DNA from: Paracoccaceae bacterium
GTDB taxonomy: Bacteria; Pseudomonadota; Alphaproteobacteria; Rhodobacterales; Rhodobacteraceae
Direction of reading: 5' to 3'
NCBI GenBank assembly: GCA_021775315.1
Contig: JAJFIC010000032.1
Coordinates: forward strand, 1-64,000
DNA: 64,000 bases
Part shown: positions 9,497 through 19,363 of the stretch, in pieces
Layout: every line of letters starts with the position of its first letter
Numbering within the stretch: the stretch's first letter is position 1
Translations under genes and position numbers: made by a program
Notes under the pieces: generated by a model
Database searches by the model: none
Told to the model about the DNA's origin: nothing
What the model saw: the letters and a program-made list of their open reading frames with translations, nothing else

Positions 9497-10216
9497 ATGC
9501 TATTTGCACGACGTCTGACAACAGTTTGTATGGTCTTTTTGGGCGCAACTTTTTCGGCATCTGCCGAGGGAAGTCTGAGCAGTTCCAACCCCCTAGGTGA
9601 CGATGTTAATGTACAGATCGTGACCATGCTTGGGCAGGAAATCTCGGCCCTCAGGCGCGCACCAACTGAACGGTTAAGTGAACTGGCAAGCATTGCCCCC
9701 AAAAAGGTCAAACGCGGCTGGTTTTTCGGGCGACGCAAGAAAGACCCGGTAGAAGATTTTTCACATACCAAGGCCTCACTGGCGCGAATGCCGACGGCCC
9801 ATGGCGGTGCAGATTGGCAATGCCTGTCCGAGGCGTTGTATTTCGAGGCGCGCGGCGAAAGCGTCAAAGGCCAGTTTGCCGTGGCCGAGGTGATTTTGAA
9901 CCGGGTTGATACGCGCAGTTTTCCGAGCTCGGTCTGCGGTGTCATCGGGCAAGGCAGCGGCAATGGCAAATATGCCTGCCAGTTTTCGTATAAATGCGAC
10001 GGAAAGTCGGAGAAGATTTCAGAGCGCGCTGCTTATAAACAGATGACAAAGATCGCCCGCATCATGCTGGACGGCGAGCCGCGCATTCTGACGAAAGGTG
10101 CGACCTACTATCATTCGACCGCCGTCAACCCAAGCTGGTCGCGTAAATTTACCCAAACCGCGCGTATTGGTGTCCACAAGTTTTACCGCGATGGCCGTCA
10201 GGTAAGCTCGAACTAA
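9497..10216 (+). CDS. Secreted cell wall hydrolase, SleB-type (hydrolase_2)
   Basis: 239 residues from ATG 9497, chosen because GAGGTGGGG precedes it and it begins a clean signal peptide (MLFARRLTTVCMVFLGATFSASA). A basic linker (KKVKRGWFFGRRKK) leads to a SleB/CwlJ-type domain at about 110-235: CLSEALYFEARGE holds the presumed catalytic Glu, followed by AVAEVILNRVDTRSFPSSVCGVI, the CQFSYKCDG pair of cysteines and GATYYHSTAVNPSW. Such enzymes cleave peptidoglycan and occur widely as non-sporulation wall-remodelling enzymes in alphaproteobacteria. Monocistronic; convergent to the CAP-domain gene just downstream. Confidence 0.88.
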   Translation: MLFARRLTTVCMVFLGATFSASAEGSLSSSNPLGDDVNVQIVTMLGQEISALRRAPTERLSELASIAPKKVKRGWFFGRRKKDPVEDFSHTKASLARMPTAHGGADWQCLSEALYFEARGESVKGQFAVAEVILNRVDTRSFPSSVCGVIGQGSGNGKYACQFSYKCDGKSEKISERAAYKQMTKIARIMLDGEPRILTKGATYYHSTAVNPSWSRKFTQTARIGVHKFYRDGRQVSSN

Positions 10217-10247
10217 GGGATCGCGTCATAACGCTATCCCAAATAGT
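10217..10247. terminator. Possible bidirectional terminator
   Basis: GGGATCGCGT (10217-10226) can pair with ACGCTATCCC (10231-10240) with one mismatch, followed by AAATAGTTTT. It lies between two convergent genes and overlaps the end of the CAP-domain gene. The U-run is poor. Confidence 0.4.
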
Positions 10248-10842
10248 TTTGCGTGATATAAAACCGTCCGCAATTTGGCGCGCTCGCGTCAAATCCGACC
10301 CCGCCGCCTGACATTTTCATGCGCCTGTTCAGTAGATTCTTCTTGTGGCCGGACGAGCGCATCCACCCGGCGACCACTGTTCGTGCAAGGCTTGCATAGG
10401 TGTGGGCCGGAATGGCGGCGCCGGATTGGGTGGCAAATATGCAGGCCGCGGCGTTTCGCACTTGGAAATTGCCGACGGGAAACTGATAGCGATCAAAGGC
10501 CGCGACATTTTCTGCGGCGGTTTTGAACTTGATGCCAGTGGCGCGCATACGGGGTTTGAACCCTTGATGGCTAAGCTTTTTTGCCCGCGCCATCCGGGCT
10601 GAATGTTTCGCCGCCGATTTTGACACTTGTGCGGTTTCCGTCAGAACGCCGCGCCCTTGTTTGCACCGCACATAACTGGCCTCCATCGACAACGCCTCAG
10701 CAAACAGGGATTGATTGATGGCTTTGGTCGGAATGGTTTTCAGATGGGCCGCTTTATATTTCGGCTTGCTGCAAGCCGCATTGGCAAACGTTGTGCTTAC
10801 AGCGAACAAACCAAGGGCCAGAATAACGGTAAGGGCGCGCAT
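10234..10842 (-). CDS. Secreted CAP-domain (SCP/PR1-like) protein
   Basis: 202 residues from the ATG at 10842, supported by AGGAG upstream and a signal peptide (MRALTVILALGLFAVSTTFANA). The mature part has the CAP fold signatures: SAAKHSARMARAKKLSHQG, AAENVAA, ARTVVAGWMRSSGHKKNLLN and CGRFYITQNYLG at the end. The His of LSHQG, the Glu of AENVA and the His of SGHKKNLLN fit the CAP cavity residues. Bacterial CAP proteins are exported and often tied to the envelope, but their biochemical role is mostly unknown. Two late cysteines and two early ones suggest disulfides. It ends against the convergent SleB-type gene. Confidence 0.87.
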   Translation of the reverse strand: MRALTVILALGLFAVSTTFANAACSKPKYKAAHLKTIPTKAINQSLFAEALSMEASYVRCKQGRGVLTETAQVSKSAAKHSARMARAKKLSHQGFKPRMRATGIKFKTAAENVAAFDRYQFPVGNFQVRNAAACIFATQSGAAIPAHTYASLARTVVAGWMRSSGHKKNLLNRRMKMSGGGVGFDASAPNCGRFYITQNYLG

Positions 10843-11003
10843 TTTAGGGGCTCCTGTTGCGGTCAACCTTCGCATTCTAACGCGCGAGCCGCCCCATATG
10901 TCGAGCAGTTTTTCGCCTTTCGGGGTGGATGCGTCGGAAATCATTCTTGTTTGCAACGGCGCCGCTCTATAATAACACGCGGTGCAAACCCGGGGGAACA
11001 GGC

Positions 11004-11951
11004 ATGAGTGACGAAACCAGTTTGGCGTTTGACGCGCCACAGGCGCGGTCTTTGGCCACAAGTGCGGGCGATCCGCTGGACCGGATTTCCGTCAGGGATT
11101 ACACCCGCGAGGTGGAAATCGGGGCTTTTCAGGCTGAACGCGGCGTTACCCAGCGCATTCGGTTTAATGTGGTGCTGGAAGTGTCCCGCCATGCAGCCGC
11201 AGAAACCGACGATGTCGATCAGGTATTGTCATATGACAGCATCACCGAAGCCATCGAAAGTTTGTTGTCAACAGAGCGGGTCAACCTGCTGGAAACATTG
11301 GCCGAACGGGTGGCTGAACGGGTCTTGCAAAACCGCAAGGCGGTGCGGGTATTCGTGCGGATCGAAAAGCTTGATCGCATTCCCGGCACACTTGGGGTCG
11401 AGATCGCGCGCAGCCGCGTTGAGGGCGAAAATATCATGCGCCCGGTGGCCGATGCCAAGCCACAGGTGGATGACGTGGTGCATCCGCTGGTGGTTTTCCT
11501 GCCAAACGCGGTGCTGCATTCTGATCGTTTGCGCGGCTGGCTTGATGCAATTGCGGTGCATTCGCCGCCTGCCATCATTTGCCTTGAGGCGACGTTGGAA
11601 AAATCCCCCAAAGCGCATGTGGCCGCCGCCGCCCGGCGGATTGAACTGTTGTCGATTGAACAGAACGCATGGGTTCTGGCCGGGCGTGACAAGCGTTGCG
11701 TGGTTGTTGACAGCCGGACCGAGCTTGATTGGGCGATGAAACACGGCCAATTGTCGGTTTGGGCGCCCTCGCGGATCGTTTTGGATGCTGTGAATGGCCC
11801 GTCAGATCAGGCGCCGCTGTCGCTGGCCCGATGGTTTGCCGCCGAATTTTCCGCCCAGTCGCTGGTGGTTCTTGAGGCGTTTGCGGGCGCTGGTTCTGAT
11901 GCTGGCCCCGATGATGGGCAACGCATTGTCACTGTTCCCTCGGACCTTTGA
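11004..11951 (+). CDS. folB: Dihydroneopterin aldolase with C-terminal extension
   Basis: 315 residues from ATG 11004. Residues about 25-140 are a FolB domain (DRISVRDYTREVEIGAFQAERGVTQRIRFNVVLE, YDSITEAI, NLLETLAERVAERVL, VRIEKLDRIPGTLGVEI), which cleaves dihydroneopterin to 6-hydroxymethyl-dihydropterin and glycolaldehyde in folate synthesis. A single FolB domain is about 120 residues; the remaining ~165 residues (from about VHPLVVFLPNAV) form an extra domain I do not recognise, with no aldolase repeat visible. The stop overlaps the TTG start of folP by four bases, so the two folate genes are translationally coupled, with glmM behind them. Confidence 0.88.
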   Translation: MSDETSLAFDAPQARSLATSAGDPLDRISVRDYTREVEIGAFQAERGVTQRIRFNVVLEVSRHAAAETDDVDQVLSYDSITEAIESLLSTERVNLLETLAERVAERVLQNRKAVRVFVRIEKLDRIPGTLGVEIARSRVEGENIMRPVADAKPQVDDVVHPLVVFLPNAVLHSDRLRGWLDAIAVHSPPAIICLEATLEKSPKAHVAAAARRIELLSIEQNAWVLAGRDKRCVVVDSRTELDWAMKHGQLSVWAPSRIVLDAVNGPSDQAPLSLARWFAAEFSAQSLVVLEAFAGAGSDAGPDDGQRIVTVPSDL

Positions 11952-12976
11952 CTTTGGGCCAACGGATTTATTACCGCCCGATTGCGCAAAGTGATGCCGC
12001 ACGCTCGCGTGACGCGATGCCGCTGGTCGGTGGTCTTGGCTGGTTCAGCCACGCCGAACGGCTGGAACGTGGGCGTCCCGGTGAATTGGTTCCGCTATCT
12101 GAAATTCCGGGCGATGTATTGCAGTGTCTGACAGGTTTGCGCCCACCGATCTGTGGGTTGTCGTTTGACCAGCCGCGCCTGATGGGGGTTCTGAACGTCA
12201 CCCCTGACAGCTTTTCCGACGGTGGCCGGTTTGATGGCTTTGCGGCAGGCATGGCCCAAGCGCAGGCTTTGGTCGCGGAGGGCGCTGACATTCTGGATAT
12301 CGGCGGGGAATCGACCCGCCCCGGTGCTGATGTAGTCGACATTGCAGACGAGATCGCGCGCACGGCTCCGGTGATAGAGGCTTTGCGAGGCGACGGCGTG
12401 AAAACGCCAATTTCCATCGACACCCGCAAGGCCGATGTCGCCCAAGCGGCCCTTGCTGCCGGGGCGGGTTTGGTAAATGACGTTTCCGCCCTGCAATATG
12501 ATGCCGCCATGGCGGACCTGATCCGCGCGGGCGATGAGCCGATCTGTCTGATGCATGCCAGCGGTGACCCGAAAACCATGCAGCAAAATCCGGTATATGA
12601 CGACGTTCTGTTTGATGTGTATGACTATCTGGCCGACCGCGTTGCACAGTGTGAAGCTGCGGGTATTTCCCGCCATCGGATCATGGTTGACCCCGGAATT
12701 GGCTTTGGCAAAACGCAGGCGCATAATCTGGCGTTGATCCGGGGGCTGTCGCTGTTTCATGGTCTGGGCTGTACGGTTCTGCTGGGCGTTTCGCGCAAAC
12801 GTTTCATTGGCGTGATTGGAAATGAGCCGGAAGCCGATAAACGCGCGCCGGGGTCGATTGCTTTGGGATTAGAGGCCCTGCGTCAAGGGGTTCAGATGTT
12901 GCGCGTCCATGATATAAGGCAAACAGCACAAGCGGTTGCCCTATGGCGGGCTTTGCGCCAGTCTGATCAGAAATAA
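11948..12976 (+). CDS. folP: Dihydropteroate synthase
   Basis: 342 residues. DHPS joins p-aminobenzoate to hydroxymethyl-dihydropterin pyrophosphate. Motifs: [64 protein letters not shown] and [11 protein letters not shown]. The first ~75 residues (YYRPIAQSD..., [14 protein letters not shown]) precede the TIM barrel and are longer than in E. coli; I recall similar leaders in Rhodobacterales. The start is taken as TTG 11948, in a four-base overlap with the folB stop, because no ATG precedes the YYRPI block; ATG 12017 is the alternative. glmM begins ten bases after the stop. Confidence 0.94.
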   Translation: MTLGQRIYYRPIAQSDAARSRDAMPLVGGLGWFSHAERLERGRPGELVPLSEIPGDVLQCLTGLRPPICGLSFDQPRLMGVLNVTPDSFSDGGRFDGFAAGMAQAQALVAEGADILDIGGESTRPGADVVDIADEIARTAPVIEALRGDGVKTPISIDTRKADVAQAALAAGAGLVNDVSALQYDAAMADLIRAGDEPICLMHASGDPKTMQQNPVYDDVLFDVYDYLADRVAQCEAAGISRHRIMVDPGIGFGKTQAHNLALIRGLSLFHGLGCTVLLGVSRKRFIGVIGNEPEADKRAPGSIALGLEALRQGVQMLRVHDIRQTAQAVALWRALRQSDQK

Positions 12977-12986
12977 AGGCAAACAG

Positions 12987-14327
12987 ATGACCAGAAACTT
13001 TTTTGGCACCGATGGTGTGCGTGGCCGCGCCAATTCCTATCCGATGACGGCTGAGGTCGCGATGCGCCTAGGTTCAGCTGTTGGTCGGTATTTCCGCCGC
13101 GATAAACAGGAACACCGGGTGGTGATCGGCAAAGATACGCGCCGCTCGGGCTATATGCTGGAAAACGCGTTGACGGCTGGTTTAACCTCCACTGGCATGG
13201 ATGTTTTCCTGCTCGGTCCGGTTCCGACACCTGCGGTCGGTCTGTTGACCCATTCGATGCGCGCCGATCTGGGTGTGATGATTTCGGCCTCGCATAATCC
13301 GCATTACGACAATGGCATCAAGTTTTTTGGCCCCGATGGCTATAAACTGTCAGACGAGGCAGAGATCGAGATTGAGCGCATATTGCGCGGCGATATCGCC
13401 CTGTGCCAGCCGGAAAACATTGGCCGCGCCCAGCGGATCGAAGGCGGCATCTGGCGTTATGTCGAATATGCCAAAACCACCTTTCCGTTTCGTGGCCGGC
13501 TTGATGGCCTGAAAGTGGTGATAGATTGCGCCAACGGTGCGGCCTATAAGGCGGCCCCGGATGTTTTGTGGGAATTGGGGGCCGAGGTGATCCCGGTTGG
13601 CGTTTCGCCCAATGGCTTCAACATCAATGATGGTTGTGGGTCAACAAACACGGCCTTGGCGGCGCAAACGGTGTTGGAACACAAAGCAGATGTCGGGATT
13701 TGTCTGGACGGCGATGCTGACCGGGTGATGATCCTTGATGAAAACGGCAAAGTCGCCGATGGCGATCAGATCATGGGCCTGATCGCCGCGCGGTGGGCCC
13801 GCGAGGGGCGGCTGGTTGGCGGCACGCTGGTTACAACCGTAATGTCCAATCTTGGGCTGGAAAAGTTTCTGGCCAGCAGGAACATCAAAATGCGCCGCAC
13901 CAATGTAGGCGATCGTTATGTGGTCGAGGCGATGCGCGCCGGGGGCTTTAATCTGGGGGGCGAGCAATCCGGCCATATCGTGATGACTGATTTCGCCACG
14001 ACAGGCGATGGTCTGATTGCCGGGCTGCAATTTCTGGCAGCGATGGTGGAAACCGGTGATAAGGCCAGCGCGCTGACGCAAGTGTTTGAAACCTATCCGC
14101 AAATGCTGGAAAATATCCGGTATGAGCTTGGGCAGGAACCGCTGGAAGATGACGGCGTCAAAGCTGCCATTGGTCGGGCTGAGGTGATGCTGAAGGGCAA
14201 TGGCCGCCTTTTGATCCGCAAATCGGGTACGGAACCACTGGTGCGAGTTATGGGTGAAAGCGAAGACAACGATGTGCTGCAAAAGGCGGTTAAGCATGTT
14301 GTTGCCGCGATCAAAAAGGTCACTTGA
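12987..14327 (+). CDS. glmM: Phosphoglucosamine mutase
   Basis: 446 residues, normal for GlmM, which converts glucosamine-6-phosphate to glucosamine-1-phosphate for UDP-GlcNAc and hence peptidoglycan and LPS. The start at ATG 12987 gives [13 protein letters not shown], the family's standard beginning. The phosphoserine loop [15 protein letters not shown] places the active Ser at residue 102. The metal-binding loop [11 protein letters not shown] and the phosphate-binding [12 protein letters not shown] near the C-terminus are intact. It is the third gene of folB-folP-glmM, an order common in proteobacteria. Confidence 0.97.
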   Translation: MTRNFFGTDGVRGRANSYPMTAEVAMRLGSAVGRYFRRDKQEHRVVIGKDTRRSGYMLENALTAGLTSTGMDVFLLGPVPTPAVGLLTHSMRADLGVMISASHNPHYDNGIKFFGPDGYKLSDEAEIEIERILRGDIALCQPENIGRAQRIEGGIWRYVEYAKTTFPFRGRLDGLKVVIDCANGAAYKAAPDVLWELGAEVIPVGVSPNGFNINDGCGSTNTALAAQTVLEHKADVGICLDGDADRVMILDENGKVADGDQIMGLIAARWAREGRLVGGTLVTTVMSNLGLEKFLASRNIKMRRTNVGDRYVVEAMRAGGFNLGGEQSGHIVMTDFATTGDGLIAGLQFLAAMVETGDKASALTQVFETYPQMLENIRYELGQEPLEDDGVKAAIGRAEVMLKGNGRLLIRKSGTEPLVRVMGESEDNDVLQKAVKHVVAAIKKVT

Positions 14328-14383
14328 CCGGTCAGTCCGGCGGGCGCATCCTGAACCTGTTTTTATTGGTTGAGGAGGTTGTT

Positions 14384-14887
14384 ATGTTTTCAATTCGTCG
14401 AACATTTGCCCTAATTCTGGCGTTGGGGATAGCGGCACCAGTTTACGCCGCTGACATGAGCGTCAAACTGCTGGCCCCCTGGGACGGCAAGAAAGTCCCC
14501 AAAGGACAAGAATGTGTCCTTGATGGCGGCAACGGGCGCACACCGCCAATGCAGGTTTCCAACCTGCCCAGTGGTACGGTGTGGGTGCTGGTGCAGTACA
14601 ACGACAAATCCTATCCACCGTTGTCTAATAATGGCGGGCATGGGTCTATCGGTTACAACATCAAAGGCAGTTCGGCCAAGTTGCCGGCGGTTCCGGGCAT
14701 GACCAAGAATTTGCCCACTGGTATTTCGGTCGTGGCCAAGGCGCGCAGCACCGGCAGTTATGCCTCGCCCGGGTATTTGCCACCTTGTTCTGGCGGGCGT
14801 GGCAATCGGTACACTGCAGACGTCAAAGCGATGACCGCGACTGGCAAGGTTTTAGCCAAAGTCAAAGTTGAATTGGGCCGCTATTGA
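14384..14887 (+). CDS. Secreted PEBP-like protein
   Basis: 167 residues from ATG 14384, which has a strong GAGGAGG and starts a signal peptide (MFSIRRTFALILALGIAAPVYAA). The mature part resembles the phosphatidylethanolamine-binding fold. GGNGRTPPMQVSNLPSGTVWVLVQYND matches the family's N-P-PLSW..P.GT....V.D pattern. GHGSIGYNIKG stands in the place of HWVVYNIP. GYLPPCSGGRGNRYTADVKAM matches the Y-GP-PP-G-HRY segment. The ligand-site His and Asp of classical PEBPs are not obvious, so the ligand is unknown. It sits 56 bases after glmM on the same strand but with its own RBS. Family call is mine by pattern, moderate certainty. Confidence 0.65.
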   Translation: MFSIRRTFALILALGIAAPVYAADMSVKLLAPWDGKKVPKGQECVLDGGNGRTPPMQVSNLPSGTVWVLVQYNDKSYPPLSNNGGHGSIGYNIKGSSAKLPAVPGMTKNLPTGISVVAKARSTGSYASPGYLPPCSGGRGNRYTADVKAMTATGKVLAKVKVELGRY

Positions 14888-15021
14888 TGGCAACTGCCAG
14901 CATCCATTTGATGGGTGCTGGTGCTAAATCCGCCATTTTTTGATTCAATTGCGCGGCTCTATCTATTTGTTTTGGCGCGCAATATATTCTGAAAACCGGT
15001 TCCCACCTTTCAGATTGTGCT

Positions 15022-15585
15022 CTAGAACTTCACAATAGACGGCTTGATCAGGATCATCAGTTCGCGATTGCCAGTGGCCAGCTTTTTTGACCGGAACAGG
15101 TTGCCGATCAGGGGGATGTCTGAAAGGTCCGGAATGGTTTCGTCTGACTCTACGTGATGTTCAGAAAGGTTGTCGCCCAGTAAGAACGAGCGGTCCAGAT
15201 TGGCCAGGTGGAGGCGATCAAACGTGTTGGTTAGTTTGACGCGCGGTATCACCACGACTTGCTTATTCTTCAACCTGACATCGCCCACCCGTTTGCTGCC
15301 CTTGAAGACATGCGACAGGGGCGGGTTGTTCAGCCCCTCAATATAGCCACGGTCTTCGTTAACTTGCGGAAACATGCGCAAAAGCGAAATCTGATACTGC
15401 ACCCGACCAGATATCACAAACACCAGATTGGTTGGGTGCACGGTGGTGTCTTCCAGTTTCAGACGGATGCGGCCCATAGCGGCAAGGCTGAAGCCGTCAT
15501 TGGCGCGGGCGGCGAGGGGGCTGAGTATGAACGGGCTGGCCAATGCACTGGTCAGCAATCCTTGGGTGAATTTGCGCCGGATCAT
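15022..15585 (-). CDS. Small exported protein with secretin-like C-terminal signature
   Basis: 187 residues with an AAGGAG RBS. The N-terminus (MIRRKFTQGLLTSALASPFILSPLAARA) has a twin arginine and hydrophobic core resembling a Tat signal. The C-terminal 80 residues look like the last strands of a GspD/PilQ-type secretin: VVVIPRVKLTNTF..LANLDRSFLLGDNLSE, then IPDLSDIPLIGNLFRSKK and ELMILIKPSIV, matching the family pattern of P-LG-P-LG-LF followed by ELLI-ITP-IV. Real secretins exceed 400 residues and carry N0/N1 domains; here those domains and most of the barrel are absent. No type II secretion or pilus genes are adjacent. Either an ancestral remnant or a mini-protein re-using the fold. Confidence 0.7.
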   Translation of the reverse strand: MIRRKFTQGLLTSALASPFILSPLAARANDGFSLAAMGRIRLKLEDTTVHPTNLVFVISGRVQYQISLLRMFPQVNEDRGYIEGLNNPPLSHVFKGSKRVGDVRLKNKQVVVIPRVKLTNTFDRLHLANLDRSFLLGDNLSEHHVESDETIPDLSDIPLIGNLFRSKKLATGNRELMILIKPSIVKF

Positions 15586-15662
15586 GGTAATGCTCCTTTG
15601 TTGTTCATCGCCAGCTTACCATTAAACTGCCAAAAACCGCAAAGGTTTGATGAAGGCGCGGT

Positions 15663-16571
15663 CTAACTGGCGGCGCGGTTGCGTTGGCTGACGGCAAGCC
15701 CGGCAAGGATCATGCCAAGAGCGACAACAAATTGCGGCGCCAGAACCTCGGACAGAAACAAAACACCCATAAGGGCGGCCCAGACCGGAACCTGAAAGTT
15801 CACCAGCACCAGAAAACTGGGACCAGCAGAATTGATGATTTTCACCATGATGACCGTGGCCAGCGCCGTCGGCAGCAGGCCGAGATATATCAGGCTGAGG
15901 GTCGCGGCCATTGGTGCCGCCTGCGGTATCCCTTCAAGCCAAAAAGCAAACGGCGCGATAACAAGCGTGGCCAGAACCAGCGTTGCCGCAGAAAAGGATA
16001 ATCGCGGCGTTGGTGGGCACAAGCGCGTGACGACATTACCGCTGGCATAACAGGCGGTTGCCGCAAGACAAGCAAGGCGGGCAAGGGTTTCGGTTTCCTT
16101 GCCGGATGACAGAAACGCGCCGGGACCAATCAGGATCACAACACCGCAAAACCCCAGCAGAAAGCCCGATACCTTGGCGCGGTTCATACCTTCACCCGGC
16201 ACCAACAGATGCGCCAATGGCAAAACGAAAAGCGGCACCACGGCCATGGTGATCCCGGCAAATCCGGCAGTGACGTATTGCTGCCCCCAAGACAGCAGGG
16301 CGAACGGCAACACGTTGACAAACATTGCCGTGCCAAAGGCATGCAACCAGATGCGCCGCCCGACCTTGCCGCGGTGATCCGGCAGGCCAACGCCAAAGGC
16401 ATAAGCCACGCCCAGCAACACAACGGCGGCTATGGTGATGCGCGCAGCGGCCACACTCAGCGGGCCGTAGCCGATCAAGGCAACGGAAACGACTGGAAAG
16501 GATCCGCCCCAGATAACGCCAAGAAGGATCAGAAGCCCCCAATTAAGCGAGCCGGGTTTTTGGGGTGCCAT
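15663..16571 (-). CDS. EamA/DMT-family permease
   Basis: 302 residues with about ten membrane segments in two EamA repeats (about 10-140 and 155-295). The first repeat contains LLILLGVIWGGSFPVVSVAL and PLSVAAARITIAAVVLL, the second LVLVNFQVPVWAALMGVLFLSEVLAPQFVVALGMILAGL. The family exports amino acids or other small metabolites across the inner membrane; the substrate is not predictable from sequence. Starts with ATG 16571. Monocistronic, divergent from the DUF1127-like gene across about 190 bases. Confidence 0.9.
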   Translation of the reverse strand: MAPQKPGSLNWGLLILLGVIWGGSFPVVSVALIGYGPLSVAAARITIAAVVLLGVAYAFGVGLPDHRGKVGRRIWLHAFGTAMFVNVLPFALLSWGQQYVTAGFAGITMAVVPLFVLPLAHLLVPGEGMNRAKVSGFLLGFCGVVILIGPGAFLSSGKETETLARLACLAATACYASGNVVTRLCPPTPRLSFSAATLVLATLVIAPFAFWLEGIPQAAPMAATLSLIYLGLLPTALATVIMVKIINSAGPSFLVLVNFQVPVWAALMGVLFLSEVLAPQFVVALGMILAGLAVSQRNRAAS

Positions 16572-16759
16572 GTTTATCAGTCCAAGTTTCGGCGCAGGCT
16601 ACAGCGGATAAATCCCGGACGCACGGGCAAAATTTTAGACAGCCTTTCCAAAATAGCAAAGGTGCTATGCAAAATTGTGGGGTTGCTGCGGCGCGTTTTT
16701 CGCGTCAATACTGCGGTGCAGCAATTATGCTGCGATGCAGAATAACGGTAGTGACTGAC

Positions 16760-16999
16760 ATGTCAAATCTTGCGCCCACATTAACGCTCGGCCTGATCCC
16801 CTTTGGTCAGAAGCTGCGTAATCTGATCGCGGGCGAGCTTGCCGCGCTGCGCATCGGCATGGCCCACCGTGAACTTTATCGCCGCGAATATTGCGCCCTG
16901 CAATCGCTGAGCGATGCAGAATTGGCAAATCAGGCGCTGTCACGCTCGGAAATTCAGGGCACGGCGCACAGGCGCGCGATGGCGATGGCTGTATCCTGA
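16760..16999 (+). CDS. Small DUF1127-like protein
   Basis: 79 residues from ATG 16760 (GTG 16751 is in frame and possible). Its centre YRREYCALQSLSDAELANQALSRSEIQGTAHRRAM fits the DUF1127 pattern R-----L--LsD--LaDiGLsR-eI. These proteins of 40-80 residues are arginine-rich; in Rhodobacter and Agrobacterium some (CcaF/CcsF-like) bind RNA or influence sRNA stability and phosphate or stress responses. A predicted terminator follows. The family call is mine by pattern. Confidence 0.6.
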   Translation: MSNLAPTLTLGLIPFGQKLRNLIAGELAALRIGMAHRELYRREYCALQSLSDAELANQALSRSEIQGTAHRRAMAMAVS

Positions 17000-17059
17000 A
17001 CCTGTTGACGAATTGAAATTCGGCGCGCTTCTCCTCCCTGAAGCGACGTTGAAAAATAA

Positions 17060-17092
17060 GGCGATCCGGTCCTCCCCCGGGTCGCCTTTTTA
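17060..17092 (+). terminator. Intrinsic terminator after the DUF1127-like gene
   Basis: GGCGATCCGG (17060-17069) pairs with CCGGGTCGCC (17077-17086), with one G-U wobble, followed by TTTTTATTT. A textbook rho-independent terminator, 60 bases after the small gene's stop. Confidence 0.85.
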
Positions 17093-17160
17093 TTTGGATA
17101 TTGAGGCTTGCATGATTGGCCCTGGCCTGCTTTCCTCGCTCGGCTCAACAGGGGGATCAG

Positions 17161-18138
17161 ATGTTTCAGGCACCAACGATAAAACAGATCAAGGCGGCCG
17201 CGTCAGACCTGAAAGGTCGCGCTGTGCGCACGCCGACACTGCGCCTGTCAGATGGCCGCCTGAAACCGGTGCTGCCTGAAGGGGCCGAGGTTTCGATCAA
17301 GCTGGAATTATTCCAAAACGCCGGTTCCTTCAAATCACGTGGCGTGTTGCTGGGGTTTGATCGGATGACACCCGCCGAACGCAAAAGCGGTGTTGTGGCG
17401 GCCAGCGCTGGCAATCACGCGCTGGCGGTTTCCTGGGCGGCCAATCTGGAAGGGGTGGCGGCGCATATCTGTATGCCAAGCTATGCCGATCCGATGCGGA
17501 TCGAGGGTTGCAAGGCGCTGGGTGCGAAGATCAGCCTGTTTGATGATGTTGCGGGCCTGTTTGACGGCATGGAAGAAATCGCGCGAAATGAGGGCCGGAA
17601 AATCCTGCATCCCTATGAAGCAGAACACATGACCCTTGGCGCGGCCACCTGTGGTGCCGAATTCGTCGCGGATTGCCCGGATATGGACATCGTGGCCATC
17701 CCGGTTGGTGGCGGCGGGTTTATCAGTGGAATGAGCCGCGCCATCAAACAACTGTCACCCAATACCAAGATCTACGGGGTCGAGCCGTTCGGCGCCGACA
17801 GCATGTTTCGCAGTTTTGCAGCGGGCGGCCCGGTCAAGCTTGATAAGGTCGACACCATTGCCGACAGTCTGGCCGCACCCATGACACTGCCGATTTCCTG
17901 CGCAATCACGCGGGCAAATACCGAGGCCATTGTCCGTGTTACGGATGACGAGATTATTGCGGCGATGGGGCTGATTTATGACGGCCTGAAAATCGCGGCG
18001 GAACCTGCCTGTGCGGCGACACTGGCCGCGATTCTTGGGCCGCTGCGCGACGAGGTTGCGGGCAAAAAGGTCGGCATTGTCGCTTGCGGGTCTAACATTT
18101 CATTAAAACGCTTCAGCGAATTGCTGGCGCGGGGCTGA
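17161..18138 (+). CDS. Threonine/serine dehydratase-like PLP enzyme
   Basis: 325 residues from ATG 17161 (GGGGGA upstream). It is a fold-type II PLP enzyme of the IlvA/TdcB/serine racemase group. The PLP lysine lies in NAGSFKSRGVLLG (Lys about 63), followed by VVAASAGNHALAVSWAA, the phosphate-binding glycine loop PVGGGGFISGM and the C-terminal VACGSNISL. It lacks the C-terminal ACT-like regulatory domain of biosynthetic IlvA, so it resembles catabolic threonine dehydratase: threonine to 2-oxobutyrate plus ammonia. ilvC lies convergent beyond a shared terminator, which is consistent with a branched-chain amino acid link but does not prove it. Confidence 0.88.
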   Translation: MFQAPTIKQIKAAASDLKGRAVRTPTLRLSDGRLKPVLPEGAEVSIKLELFQNAGSFKSRGVLLGFDRMTPAERKSGVVAASAGNHALAVSWAANLEGVAAHICMPSYADPMRIEGCKALGAKISLFDDVAGLFDGMEEIARNEGRKILHPYEAEHMTLGAATCGAEFVADCPDMDIVAIPVGGGGFISGMSRAIKQLSPNTKIYGVEPFGADSMFRSFAAGGPVKLDKVDTIADSLAAPMTLPISCAITRANTEAIVRVTDDEIIAAMGLIYDGLKIAAEPACAATLAAILGPLRDEVAGKKVGIVACGSNISLKRFSELLARG

Positions 18139-18155
18139 TAGACTGGTTGCCACAA

Positions 18156-18184
18156 AAAAGGCCCCACAAAAGGGGGGCCTTTTC
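18156..18184. terminator. Bidirectional terminator between dehydratase and ilvC
   Basis: AAAAGGCCCC (18156-18165) pairs perfectly with GGGGCCTTTT (18174-18183). A-tract and U-tract flank both sides, so it should stop transcription from both convergent genes. Confidence 0.85.
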
Positions 18185-18202
18185 AATTTCAGTGATGCGT
18201 GA

Positions 18203-19363
<1,161 letters not shown>

